From Mycobacterium sp. shizuoka-1 (GTDB lineage: Bacteria; Actinomycetota; Actinomycetes; Mycobacteriales; Mycobacteriaceae), in contig NZ_BEWG01000070.1 in NCBI RefSeq assembly GCF_002723835.1, positions 16,387 to 69,035 of the forward strand: DNA of 52,649 bases, given 5' to 3'. Under the pieces are notes generated by a model. That model searched no databases and was not told where the DNA came from. It saw only the letters and a list, made by a program, of their open reading frames with translations. Position numbers and translations under genes: made by a program. Shown here one piece after another: positions 18,195 through 27,447 of the stretch; within the stretch, counting starts at the first letter, position 1; every line of letters starts with the position of its first letter.

Positions 18195-19442
18195 ATGACG
18201 TTGAACGAGAAGCGGCGCCGCGCCCACGACAAACTCGCCGCCCTGCCCGGGGTACGCCCGGTGCGTCGCCCGGTCACTCCGGAGGGCCCCGACGAGTTCG
18301 ACCTGTACTACGTGCGCACGGGCCGTAAGACCAGGCACCCGCTGGTCATCATCCCGGGCGGCCCGGGAGCCGCCTCGATCGCGCTCTACCGGGGCCTTCG
18401 CCGGCGTGCCGCCGCCGAGGGGCTCGACGTGATCATGATCGAGCACCGCGGGGTCGGGATGTCCCGGCACGACGACGCCGGAGCCGACCTGCCGCCGGCG
18501 GCACTGACGATCGAGCAGGTCGTCGACGACGTCGCCGCGGTGCTCGACGACGCCCAGGTCGACAGCGCGATCATCTACGGCACCTCCTACGGCACCTACA
18601 TCGCCGCCGGGGTCGGCGTGCGTCACCCGAAGCGGGTGGCGGCGATGATCCTGGACTCCCCGCTACTGGCCGGTGACGACATCGAGGTGGTGCGGCACAA
18701 CCTGCGTAGCGTGCTGTGGCACGGACAGCGCGACACCACCGAAGTCGCCGACAAGGTGCGCAAGCTCGTCGACGAAGGGGTGATGACGCCGGCGGCCGCG
18801 CAGCTCGCCGCAACCGTTTACGGGTTCGGCGGGGCGCGGCTGCTCGACCGCCAACTGGACCTGCTGCTGGAGGGCCGCAACCTGGTGTGGACGGCGATGG
18901 GGCGGGTCGGTGAGCTGATGGTGGGACGAAAGGCGCCGTACCGCAACGAGACCGATCTGGTCGGGCGCATCGGCTTCCGCGAACTCAACTATGCGGCCGA
19001 CCCGGACGGGCTGCCGCTCGACCCGGCGGTCGCGATGCGTGACCTCGCGGTCGGCGAGGCACCCCGGTTCGAGGCCGAACCGTTCGACCTGGTCGCCGAG
19101 ATGCCCAAGTTCAGCTGGCCGACGGTGGTGATCTCCGGTGGACGTGACCTCATCACCCCGCCCGCGGTGGCCGAACGAGTTGCCGGTCTCATCGACGGAT
19201 CGGTGCTGGTGAACCTACCGACCACCGGTCACAGCGTGCTCGACACCAAGGAGCGGGCGGCGTTGCGGATCGCCGAGGCGACCGTCAGCGGCCGCATCGA
19301 CACGTTGCCGGCCCAGGCGGCTGCGCTGGACGCGTTACCGAGCCGGCCCGCCGTGCGGCTGATGGTCTCGGCTCTGTCGGTGGCGGCCCGCGTCGAGGCC
19401 GCACTACCGGTGGCGCTGCAGGCCAAGCCGGCTACTTCATGA
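18195..19442 (+). CDS. Alpha/beta hydrolase, prolyl aminopeptidase-like
   Basis: 415 aa from ATG 18195 (MTLNEKRRRAHDKLA); the open frame begins at 18105 but would run towards the divergent gene's promoter. Motifs are IIPGGPGAAS (oxyanion loop HGGPG type), MIEHRGVGMS, the nucleophile elbow GTSYGT, acid VISGGRDLITP and the catalytic histidine in TTGHSVLD. This set fits proline iminopeptidase / tripeptidyl aminopeptidase-like hydrolases. There is no signal peptide. Its last 11 bp overlap the end of oppA on the other strand. It may trim peptides brought in by the Opp importer, but that is only suggested by position. Confidence 0.82.
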   Translation: MTLNEKRRRAHDKLAALPGVRPVRRPVTPEGPDEFDLYYVRTGRKTRHPLVIIPGGPGAASIALYRGLRRRAAAEGLDVIMIEHRGVGMSRHDDAGADLPPAALTIEQVVDDVAAVLDDAQVDSAIIYGTSYGTYIAAGVGVRHPKRVAAMILDSPLLAGDDIEVVRHNLRSVLWHGQRDTTEVADKVRKLVDEGVMTPAAAQLAATVYGFGGARLLDRQLDLLLEGRNLVWTAMGRVGELMVGRKAPYRNETDLVGRIGFRELNYAADPDGLPLDPAVAMRDLAVGEAPRFEAEPFDLVAEMPKFSWPTVVISGGRDLITPPAVAERVAGLIDGSVLVNLPTTGHSVLDTKERAALRIAEATVSGRIDTLPAQAAALDALPSRPAVRLMVSALSVAARVEAALPVALQAKPATS

Positions 19443-21117
19443 ATCCGATTGCGGTGTAGTTCAAGTCGCCCAGGCCGGCCGGCCCGTAGTTGGCCAGGTT
19501 GCTGCGCACCGCTACGTTGCCTGCGGACTGGAACAGCGGCAGGCTGAACACCTCGCCGAAGATCAGCTTGTCCAGTTCGTTGGCCAGGTCGCGGGCCTTG
19601 TCCGGATCGAGTTCGCTGAACACCTGCTCGACCTTGGCGTCGATCTCGGGGCTGCTGATCTTGCCGAAGTTGCTCTCGGCGCCGGTGGTGTAGATCTGGT
19701 TCAGGCAGCACAACGCGAAAGCGTCACCCACCCACGAGAACTGCGCGATATCGAAATCACCGGGGATGATGTGGTTGGTGAAGAAGCCATTACCGGGCTT
19801 GGCGTCGATCTCCAGCTTCACTCCGATCTGGGCCAGGCTGTTCTGTGCGACGAGGGCCACCTGCCGGGTGGTCTGCGCGTCGTAGAGGACGTCGCGAATG
19901 ACCAGCTGTTTGCCGTCCTTCTCCCGGAACTGCCCGTTGAGTTTCCAGCCCAGGGCGTCCAGTTCCTGCTTGGCCTTCTCGGGGTCGTAGGCCACCACCT
20001 GGCTGTTGTCCTGATAGCCCTTCTGCCCGGCCACGTAGATGTGATTGTTCAGCGGTACGGGCTTGTCGACCAGACCGCGTTGGGTCACGTCGGCGATCGC
20101 CTGCCGGTCGATGCCCTTGGCGACCGCGAGCCGCAGCGCCTTGTCCGACAGGATCGCTCCGGGAGCGCCGTTGATGGTGAAGTGATACCAGCTCAGACCC
20201 GGTGCCCGCCTGATCGAGACACCCGCAGTGCGCCGGGCGATGGTCAGCTCGTCCAGCGACCCCAGCCCGGTGGCGTCGATCGTGTTGTTTTGCAGCGCAG
20301 GGAGTCTCGCCGCGTCGTCGAGCACCAGGAAGGTGAACGAGTCCAGCAGCGGCGGCGTGCCCCACCATTTCGGATTACGGGTCAGCACGATGCGCTGGGC
20401 GGTTCGGTCCACCGCCGAGACCACGAACGGGCCCGCCGACGGCCCCGGACCGCTGCGCTGTCCCGTGTTGAACACCTCCGGGTCGCTGGTCATGCTCTTG
20501 GGCAGCAGCATCGTGTTGCCGGCGAACATCCCGCGCCAATCGGCGTAATGCTTGGCGAACGTCACCACGGCCTGACGGTCGTCGACGCCCTTGGTCACCG
20601 AGGCGACCCGGTCGGCACCGTTGGGCGAGGCGATTGCGAAGCGCTTGTCCTTTCCGCTGGTGGCGTTGATCTGGGCGGCGATGTCCTCCCAGGTGATCGG
20701 GGCGCCGTCGGACCAGACCGCCTTGGGGTTGATGGTGTAGGTGACGACCTGCGGGTCGGTGCCGGTCAGCTCGACAGCGGTGAAGTAATCGGGGTTGACC
20801 TTCATCGACCCGTCGGCGGCGATGATGAAGGCACGGGGCATGGTGGGCCGCAATATCGCGGCGGTGTCGGCCTCGTTGCCGTCGATGTTGAGGGTGTTCC
20901 AGTTCGACGGAAACGAGGACAGCGCCAGCCGCAGGTTGCCGCCGTTGCGCAGGGTGGCCGGGTCCTGCGGGTTGATGTCGCTGCTCGATCCGACTTCGGC
21001 GTTGCCGCCGGCCGAGGGCACCTCCCGCTTACTGCTCGAACAGCCGGCCACCACCAGACTCGTCACGACTGCCAGCACTGCCACTCGGCCGGCGTGCCGG
21101 CGGATCCATCTCCTCAC
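19432..21117 (-). CDS. oppA: OppA-like peptide-binding lipoprotein
   Basis: 561 aa. A basic N-terminus and hydrophobic stretch lead to the lipobox VVAGC at about residue 26, followed by a Ser-rich linker. The mature protein is an SBP_bac_5 solute-binding protein: LRNGGNLRLALSSFP, YTINPKAVWSDGAPITWED, RNPKWWGTPPLLDSF and LRLAVAKGIDRQAIAD. It captures oligopeptides outside the membrane for OppBC-D. It is the last gene of oppBCDA, as in M. tuberculosis, with 10 bp after oppD. The stop region overlaps the convergent hydrolase gene. Confidence 0.92.
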   Translation of the reverse strand: MRRWIRRHAGRVAVLAVVTSLVVAGCSSSKREVPSAGGNAEVGSSSDINPQDPATLRNGGNLRLALSSFPSNWNTLNIDGNEADTAAILRPTMPRAFIIAADGSMKVNPDYFTAVELTGTDPQVVTYTINPKAVWSDGAPITWEDIAAQINATSGKDKRFAIASPNGADRVASVTKGVDDRQAVVTFAKHYADWRGMFAGNTMLLPKSMTSDPEVFNTGQRSGPGPSAGPFVVSAVDRTAQRIVLTRNPKWWGTPPLLDSFTFLVLDDAARLPALQNNTIDATGLGSLDELTIARRTAGVSIRRAPGLSWYHFTINGAPGAILSDKALRLAVAKGIDRQAIADVTQRGLVDKPVPLNNHIYVAGQKGYQDNSQVVAYDPEKAKQELDALGWKLNGQFREKDGKQLVIRDVLYDAQTTRQVALVAQNSLAQIGVKLEIDAKPGNGFFTNHIIPGDFDIAQFSWVGDAFALCCLNQIYTTGAESNFGKISSPEIDAKVEQVFSELDPDKARDLANELDKLIFGEVFSLPLFQSAGNVAVRSNLANYGPAGLGDLNYTAIGFMK

Positions 21118-21127
21118 GCCACTGATG

Positions 21128-22969
21128 CTAACGGCGAGTGGGATCCGGTTGCGGAATAGCGGCCAGCAACTTCTCGGTGTACTCGTGTTGCGGGTGGGCG
21201 AAGATGTCGTCGGCGTCGCCGTACTCGACCATCGCGCCCCGGTACATCACCACCACCCGGTGCGCGAGGTGCTTGACCACCGACAGGTCGTGCGAGACGA
21301 ACAGATAGGACAGCTCGAATTCGCGCTGGAGGTCCAGGAGCAGGTTGATGATGCCGGCCTGGATGGAGACGTCGAGCGCCGATACCGGTTCGTCGAGGGC
21401 CAGGATCTTCGGCTGCAGCGCCAATGCGCGGGCGATGCCGATCCGCTGCTTCTGGCCGCCGGAGAACTCGCCGGCGAACCGGCTGGCGTCGGCGCGGCGC
21501 AGACCCACGATCTCCAACAGCTCGGCGACCCGCGCATCGATACTCGATTTGGCGAAACCGTTGGCGCCCAATGGTTCGGCGAGCAATTCGAAGACCGGTA
21601 GCCGGGGATCGAGCGAGGCCACCGGATCCTGGAACACCACCTGCAGGTCACGGCGCAGCTCGCGACGGCGGGCGGCGGTGAGGGTGGCGACGTCATTGCC
21701 GAGCACTTCGATCGAGCCGGACTGCGGCGCCGCGAGTTCCAGGATCTCGTGCAGGGTGGTCGACTTGCCGGAGCCGGACTCGCCGACGATCCCCAGCGTC
21801 TGACCCCGCAGCAGGTCGAAGCTCAGACCGTCGACCGCACGGACCTCGCCGATCTGGCGGCGGAACACCACCCCTTTGGTCAACCGGTAGGTCCGGACCA
21901 GGTCGCGCACCCGGATCACCACCTCGGACTGGGCGGGGACCTCGGCAGTCGCCGGCCGGGTCGACACGCCGTAGATCTCCGCGGCCGTTCGCCCGGTCAC
22001 CTGGTCGGTCCGGATACAGGCCGCCGCATGGCCGTCGGACACCGGCAGCAGCGCGGGCTCGGCGGCGCGGCAGTCGTCGACGGCCAGGGGGCAGCGCGGC
22101 GCGAACGGACAGCCCGGCGGGAGGTCGACCAGCGTCGGGGGTGCGCCGGGAATCGGCACCAGCCGGGTGCCCTGCGGCGAGTCCAGCCGGGGGACCGAGC
22201 CCAACAGTCCTGCGGTATAGGGCATCCGGCGATCGCGGTACAGGTCGGCGACCGCCGCGACCTCGACCGCGCGCCCGGCGTACATCACCAGGGCGCGGTC
22301 GGCGAACTCGGCCACCACGCCAAGGTCGTGGGTGATGATCAGCACCCCGGCGTCGGTGACGTCGCGTGCGGTCTTGAGCACCTCGAGAATCTGCGCCTGG
22401 ACGGTGACGTCGAGCGCGGTCGTCGGCTCGTCGCAGATCAGCAGGTCCGGGTCGTTGGCGATCGCGATCGCGATCACCACCCGCTGACGTTCGCCGCCGG
22501 ACAGTTCGTGCGGGAACGCCCGCGCCCGCTGCGCGGGCTGGGCGATGCCGACGAGTTCGAGCAACTCGACGGCCCTGGCGCGGGCCGCCTGCTTGCCGAT
22601 CGTCCGGTTGTGCACGGTGATGGCCTCGGCGATCTGATCGCCGACGGTGTAGACGGGTGTGAGCGCCGACATCGGATCCTGGAAGACCGTTCCGATGCGC
22701 AGTCCGCGGATCTTCGACATCTCGGCATCGGAGCGGCCGAGCAGTTCCTGGCCGGCCAGTCGCACCGAGCCCGACACGGCGGCGTACTCGGGCAGCAGGC
22801 CGATCACCGCCATCGCCGCGGCCGATTTGCCCGACCCGGATTCGCCCACCATCGCCACCACCTCGCGTGGCCGGACCTGATAGGTCAGGCCGCGCACCGC
22901 GGTCAGCTCGCCGGCGCCGGTCGGGAAGCTGACGGCGAGGTCGGTGACCTCCAGCAGGGGCTCGCTCAT
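21128..22969 (-). CDS. oppD: OppD: peptide ABC transporter ATPase with two fused nucleotide-binding domains
   Basis: 613 aa. First ATPase: Walker [10 protein letters not shown], signature ELSGGERQR, Walker [13 protein letters not shown], followed by the OppD/OppF C-terminal region with [16 protein letters not shown], which binds an Fe-S cluster in relatives. Second ATPase: Walker [10 protein letters not shown], signature EFSGGQKQR, Walker [13 protein letters not shown]. This fuses what are separate OppD and OppF chains in other bacteria. It powers import through OppB and OppC. The ATG overlaps the oppC stop as ATGA. Confidence 0.93.
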   Translation of the reverse strand: MSEPLLEVTDLAVSFPTGAGELTAVRGLTYQVRPREVVAMVGESGSGKSAAAMAVIGLLPEYAAVSGSVRLAGQELLGRSDAEMSKIRGLRIGTVFQDPMSALTPVYTVGDQIAEAITVHNRTIGKQAARARAVELLELVGIAQPAQRARAFPHELSGGERQRVVIAIAIANDPDLLICDEPTTALDVTVQAQILEVLKTARDVTDAGVLIITHDLGVVAEFADRALVMYAGRAVEVAAVADLYRDRRMPYTAGLLGSVPRLDSPQGTRLVPIPGAPPTLVDLPPGCPFAPRCPLAVDDCRAAEPALLPVSDGHAAACIRTDQVTGRTAAEIYGVSTRPATAEVPAQSEVVIRVRDLVRTYRLTKGVVFRRQIGEVRAVDGLSFDLLRGQTLGIVGESGSGKSTTLHEILELAAPQSGSIEVLGNDVATLTAARRRELRRDLQVVFQDPVASLDPRLPVFELLAEPLGANGFAKSSIDARVAELLEIVGLRRADASRFAGEFSGGQKQRIGIARALALQPKILALDEPVSALDVSIQAGIINLLLDLQREFELSYLFVSHDLSVVKHLAHRVVVMYRGAMVEYGDADDIFAHPQHEYTEKLLAAIPQPDPTRR

Positions 22970-23894
22970 GACGTGGTGTTCTTCCGGCGGCTCCGGCGCA
23001 AGGTGGCGCTACCGGGGTCGAGGGCGTCGCGAAGACCGTCACCGGTGAGGTTGGCGCACACCAGGATCAACACCAGCACTCCGGCGGGGAACAGGAACAC
23101 CCACGGGAACGTCGTTGCCGACTTGGTGCCGTCGGCGATCAGGGTGCCCAGCGAGACGTCGGGGGGCTGGATACCGAAACCCAGGAAGCTCAAACCGGTT
23201 TCGGCCAGGATCGCGACGGCGACGTTCAACGCGGCGTCGATGATGAGGATCGATGCGACGTTCGGGATGATGTGGCGGATGATGATGCGGCGGTTTGGCA
23301 CACCCATGTACCGGGCCGCCCGCACGAATTCCCGCTCGCGCAGGCTCATCGTCAGGCCGCGCACCATGCGGGAACTCACCATCCAGCTGAAGCCGGCGAG
23401 TAGCACGATCAGCAGCGCGACGTTGGCCGAATTCTTGGTCAGCGGTGTGAGGATCGCGATCAGGATGAAGCTGGGCACCACGAGCAGCAGGTCTACCAAC
23501 CACATCAGGGTGCGGTCGCGCCAGCCACCGAAGTAGCCGGCGATCGAACCGACGGTGGCCGCGATCCCGGTCGAGATCACCGCCACGCACACGCCGATCA
23601 GCATCGATTTCTGCATCCCGCGCAGGATCTGGGCCAGCAGGTCCTGGCCCAATGCGTTGGTACCGAACCAGTGGTCGGCGCTCGGCGGGTCCTGCAAGGC
23701 ATAGAAGTCGAGATCGGTGTAGGACCAGGGCAGCAGCGGCGGCAGCGCATAACACCCGATGAACAGGACGACCAGGACGATCAACGACACCATCGCCGCC
23801 CGGTTGCGGGCGAACCGGCGCAACACCAAGGTGCGCCGGGAGGCGAACTCCTCGGGCTTGACGCCACTTTGGGCCGCGGTGGTGGTGGCTTCGG

Positions 23895-23898
<4 letters not shown>
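22966..23898 (-). CDS. oppC: OppC: peptide ABC transporter permease
   Basis: 310 aa from GTG 23898 ([10 protein letters not shown]), which shares GTGA with the oppB stop; a far longer frame to 25215 is a shadow of oppB and was dropped. About six transmembrane segments are visible, starting with [19 protein letters not shown]. The permease EAA-like loop is [19 protein letters not shown], and the N-terminal [19 protein letters not shown] is typical of OppC/DppC. It forms the channel with OppB. Confidence 0.92.
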
Positions 23899-24872
<974 letters not shown>

Positions 24873-24979
24873 CGGCCGCTGTCCGCCGCAGGGTGCATGC
24901 AGCACAGGGTAGGAGATGACGGCCGAGAACGACGGGAAGCCGGGTGTTTGTGGCCGTGATGTGCGGGTAGGCCAACCAG

Positions 24980-25174
24980 GTGAATGGCCTCACACGCAGG
25001 GTGGCGGCACTGGCCGCGCCGGCGCTGATCGTCGTGAGCGCCTGCGCCGACAAGGGCAGCCCGGTGGAACCGACCACGACGAGCCCCAGCCCGATGACGG
25101 TGCAGACGTCCCCGCCGATGCTGCCGAGTTCATCGGTGGCCTCGGCGAGCCCGCAGCCCACCGCCGGGGGCTGA
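24980..25174 (+). CDS. Small Ser/Thr/Pro-rich lipoprotein
   Basis: 64 aa from GTG 24980. A signal peptide (TRRVAALAAPALIVV) ends in the lipobox VSAC near residue 22. The mature chain is only about 43 residues, rich in Pro, Ser and Thr and without secondary-structure-forming motifs. No good ribosome binding site precedes the GTG. I do not recognise the family; the signal peptide and lipobox are the support. It may be a surface-anchored spacer peptide. Confidence 0.6.
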   Translation: MNGLTRRVAALAAPALIVVSACADKGSPVEPTTTSPSPMTVQTSPPMLPSSSVASASPQPTAGG

Positions 25175-25298
25175 CCGGCGAGGGTGCGGCCGGGGCCGAG
25201 AGGTTTCGGCCACACAGGTCACGGTTAACCCAATGCCAGCGGACTGGCAGGGAAGCCGGTCTGCGGACACCCACCGAAGACCGATTGGAAGTGTCGAG

Positions 25299-25547
25299 AT
25301 GCCGAACATCAAAACGCTGTCCGCCGTGGTCGGCGGCAGTGCCATCGTGGCCATGGGAGCGTTGGCCGTAGCGGTCAGTGCCCCGGGTGGCGGCGGCACG
25401 ATCGTGTCCGACCCGGGCACCTTCACCTCGCCGGTGACCTCCGAGATGACCACGGGGGAGACCACGAAGTCGTCCACCGCGGAGCCGACCCAGTCGCCCG
25501 AGGTGGCCACCCCGCCGGTCACCGCGACCACGCCGGAAGCGCCCTAA
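25299..25547 (+). CDS. Small exported Thr/Pro/Ser-rich protein
   Basis: 82 aa from ATG 25299 (MPNIKTLSAVVGGSAIVAM). A signal-peptide-like hydrophobic stretch spans about residues 5-28, and the remainder is Gly, Thr, Pro and Glu rich (TTGETTKSSTAEPTQSP), possibly a target for mannosylation as in other mycobacterial Thr/Pro-rich secreted proteins. A longer frame to 25233 adds residues that are not signal-like. GGAAG lies 9 bp before the ATG. It is 10 bp from the end of the convergent monooxygenase gene. No function is known to me. Confidence 0.65.
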   Translation: MPNIKTLSAVVGGSAIVAMGALAVAVSAPGGGGTIVSDPGTFTSPVTSEMTTGETTKSSTAEPTQSPEVATPPVTATTPEAP

Positions 25548-25557
25548 CGCTCTGCGC

Positions 25558-26565
25558 TCAGCCGTGCCAGGTTTCGCGGAGCTTGGCCACCGACGCTGCG
25601 ACGCGCTGCTGTACCGAGTCGACGTCGGCGGGCTGAGGTGCCGCGGCGAACGTGATTGCCAGACCGTCGGCCGCGCGGTCGGCCAGCGGTTGCCACGCCG
25701 CCACCCAGCCGTCGATGAGGTCGCGGTTGTCGGTGTTGTGGGCGATTGCATAGCGCGCCAATTCGGCGCTCCACGCCTGACTACGGACGGTGTCGACCCG
25801 GGATTCCTGCAGCAGCGCCGCGGTGAGACCGTCGGAATTGGCGGCGGCAAGGCTGACGAACGCCTCCTTGAGAAGGGCGTCGAGGGTGGGTTTGAGCACC
25901 AGGTTCAAGGCGGTGAAGGCCTCGCCCCAGTCGTAGGCGAGTAGCACCTTCTCCAGCGCCTCCCGGGCCGGTTGCCAGGCTTCGTCGGTCTCCCAGATTC
26001 GCCGGGTGGCTTCGGTATTGGCCAGGTGTGGTCCATGGGTCAGCGACAATGACTTCGCCCGGTAGGCGATCCACTGTAATGCCCGCAGTTCGTCGGCGGC
26101 CTGGAAGAAGGCCGCGTTGGTGATGTAGGCGCTGGGGGCCATCTGGCCGACGTACAGCCCGCTGATCTGCAGGATGTGCAGCGCGTAACGTGCTGGGAGG
26201 TAAACCCGTTCGAGCACCGCGACCCAGGCCGGGTCAAGGGTCTCGTCGTGGTTCAACTCCTCGTAGTGGTCGACCACACCTTCGGCGTACACCTCGCGGT
26301 CATGCTGCAGCGCGATGTAGCGGCGGTAATTCAGCGCCGCGGGGTCGCGGAAGCCCTCCCAATCCGGAGCCTGCAGCGGCGAGCCTTCGCGATGCTTGAG
26401 ATACCACTGGTTGATCGCGCTGTTCGGGTCCAGGTCGAACGGTGCCGGGGTGCGGTTGAAGTGATAGTGGAATTTGCCGGTGACGGCCTCGTACTCAGTG
26501 GGCTTGCGGCGGGTGTCGCCGAGGATGCTCCAGGTCTTGAGCCGGCGGGGTGCGGCGGCGGTCAT
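25558..26565 (-). CDS. Soluble diiron monooxygenase, hydroxylase beta subunit (TmoE/IsoE-like)
   Basis: 335 aa from ATG 26565; the open frame to 26886 is a shadow over the coupling-protein gene. Typical beta-subunit features are RRKPTEYEAVTGKFHYHF near the N-terminus, the NYRRYIALQHDREVY region, and a helical bundle with LHILQISGLYVGQMAPS and NLVLKPTLDALLKEAF. The subunit belongs to the ferritin-like fold but lacks the iron ligands, and packs against the alpha subunit in an (alpha-beta-gamma)2 hydroxylase. It is the last gene of the cluster; the gene order A-B-C-D-E is that of toluene 4-monooxygenase and isoprene monooxygenase, but the reductase gene F that would follow is missing. Confidence 0.88.
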   Translation of the reverse strand: MTAAAPRRLKTWSILGDTRRKPTEYEAVTGKFHYHFNRTPAPFDLDPNSAINQWYLKHREGSPLQAPDWEGFRDPAALNYRRYIALQHDREVYAEGVVDHYEELNHDETLDPAWVAVLERVYLPARYALHILQISGLYVGQMAPSAYITNAAFFQAADELRALQWIAYRAKSLSLTHGPHLANTEATRRIWETDEAWQPAREALEKVLLAYDWGEAFTALNLVLKPTLDALLKEAFVSLAAANSDGLTAALLQESRVDTVRSQAWSAELARYAIAHNTDNRDLIDGWVAAWQPLADRAADGLAITFAAAPQPADVDSVQQRVAASVAKLRETWHG

Positions 26566-26567
26566 GT

Positions 26568-26873
26568 TCAGTCCTCTCGTTCCAGGAACCAGTGCAGTTC
26601 GTCGTCGCCGACGTAGCGCATCCGGCCGGCGAATCCGGCGATGGCCGGCTCCAGTGATGCCAACGGAATAGGTTGGCCCGCTGCGTCTTCCAAGCTCGCC
26701 CTGGTGACCCGAAGGAACCACGGCGCGTGGATGCGGACGTAGCCGGCATGATCGTCGATGGTGATCTCCGCATCGGGGTTGTCCACTGCGATCGCTTCGG
26801 TCAGGGCGTCGACCACGTCGGGGTCGAAGCCCCGCACGATCGGCCCGACAAGCTTGGGCTCGGTGCTTGTCAT
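26568..26873 (-). CDS. Diiron monooxygenase coupling (regulatory) protein, TmoD/MmoB-like
   Basis: 101 aa from ATG 26873. The sequence VGPIVRGFDPDVVDALTEA followed by AEITIDDHAGYVRIHAP and the closing HWFLERED fits the small cofactor-less effector proteins that bind the hydroxylase and tune its diiron site. The ATG overlaps the stop of the displaced Rieske reading frame (ACATGA), the kind of coupling expected if that frame were once the end of the upstream gene. It is followed after 2 bp by the beta-subunit gene. Confidence 0.85.
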   Translation of the reverse strand: MTSTEPKLVGPIVRGFDPDVVDALTEAIAVDNPDAEITIDDHAGYVRIHAPWFLRVTRASLEDAAGQPIPLASLEPAIAGFAGRMRYVGDDELHWFLERED

Positions 26874-26985
26874 GTGCTCGCTCCATTCAGCAGGACCGCG
26901 ATCTGGTCGCCGTCGCGGCGCACCCGGTAGTTGCGCAGCCGGCAACCCGGTGGGTTGACCCCGTTGCCGGTGGTCAAGTCAACTC
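26870..26985 (-). pseudogene. Displaced C-terminal reading frame of the Rieske ferredoxin
   Basis: One frame away from the Rieske gene, the strand continues without a stop for 37 codons: VDLTTGNGVNPPGCRLRN, then YRVRRDGDQIAVLLNGAST, ending in a TGA that overlaps the next ATG. This is the normal C-terminal part of TmoC-type ferredoxins (TmoC has a matching GTGHGINPDDC segment). It has no start codon of its own. Confidence 0.75.
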
Positions 26986-27201
26986 CCAGCTGTGCGCCGA
27001 ACAGGTCAGCACGTCGTCGACGACCTCGCCGTCACCGAGTGGGAATCCGGCGTGCGGGCAGGTGCCCTCGTAGGCGCGGATCTCCCCGGTGCGCAAGTGC
27101 GCCAACAGGATCGGCTGATCGTCCACGTAGAACTCGGCGACCTCGCCCTCCCAGAGCTCGTCGATGCTGGCCACCGGTGTCCACGCCAGCGTCTCACTCA
27201 T
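26974..27201 (-). CDS. Rieske [2Fe-2S] ferredoxin of the diiron monooxygenase, frameshifted and truncated
   Basis: As written, 75 aa from ATG 27201, which overlaps the gamma-subunit stop. The full Rieske site is present: CPH (Cys48, His50), 16 residues, then CSAH (Cys67, His70). Translation stops directly after HSWELT at a TGA (26974-26976). The rest of the ferredoxin continues in another frame to 26870; adding one base after TGGGA in the coding strand restores a 110-aa protein, close to TmoC (112 aa). Either one base has been lost in the genome or the sequence has an error. No slippery heptamer for programmed frameshifting is visible. The intact protein would pass electrons from an NADH reductase to the hydroxylase; truncation removes strands that pack beside the cluster domain. 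Confidence 0.8.
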   Translation of the reverse strand: MSETLAWTPVASIDELWEGEVAEFYVDDQPILLAHLRTGEIRAYEGTCPHAGFPLGDGEVVDDVLTCSAHSWELT

Positions 27202-27439
27202 AAAAGGCCTCGACGTGATCCAGCGGGCCCACTCCGGCCGCTCCGATCGGCGCCGCGGGATCAAGCACCGAACCGTTGTGCCGCAACCGGATCGGTGCAT
27301 CCCGGCGAGCAACTCGTCGCCCGACCACGTGGTGGGCGATCTGCCGGCCCACCGAGTCGACGGTGTCGCCGTCGTCGACCGGGATGAGCAGTTCCAGGAT
27401 GTCGCCCTCGAACAGGGCGGTCACGGGAAGCAGTGCCAT
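27194..27439 (-). CDS. Diiron monooxygenase hydroxylase gamma subunit (TmoB/IsoB-like)
   Basis: 81 aa from ATG 27439 (MALLPVTALFEGDILELL). The ubiquitin-like fold of TmoB is suggested by VTALFEGD, VDDGDTVDSVGRQIAHH and VRL-type strands ending GPLDHVEAFYE. A longer open frame is a shadow of the alpha-subunit gene. It starts 8 bp after the alpha-subunit stop and overlaps the Rieske start by 8 bp, so A, B and C are tightly coupled. Confidence 0.85.
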   Translation of the reverse strand: MALLPVTALFEGDILELLIPVDDGDTVDSVGRQIAHHVVGRRVARRDAPIRLRHNGSVLDPAAPIGAAGVGPLDHVEAFYE

Positions 27440-27447
27440 GGTGTCTC

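Noticed and set aside
26974..26992. Programmed -1 frameshifting to make full-length Rieske ferredoxin
   Set aside because: No slippery heptamer or following hairpin is visible at the junction, so a mutation or sequence error is more likely.
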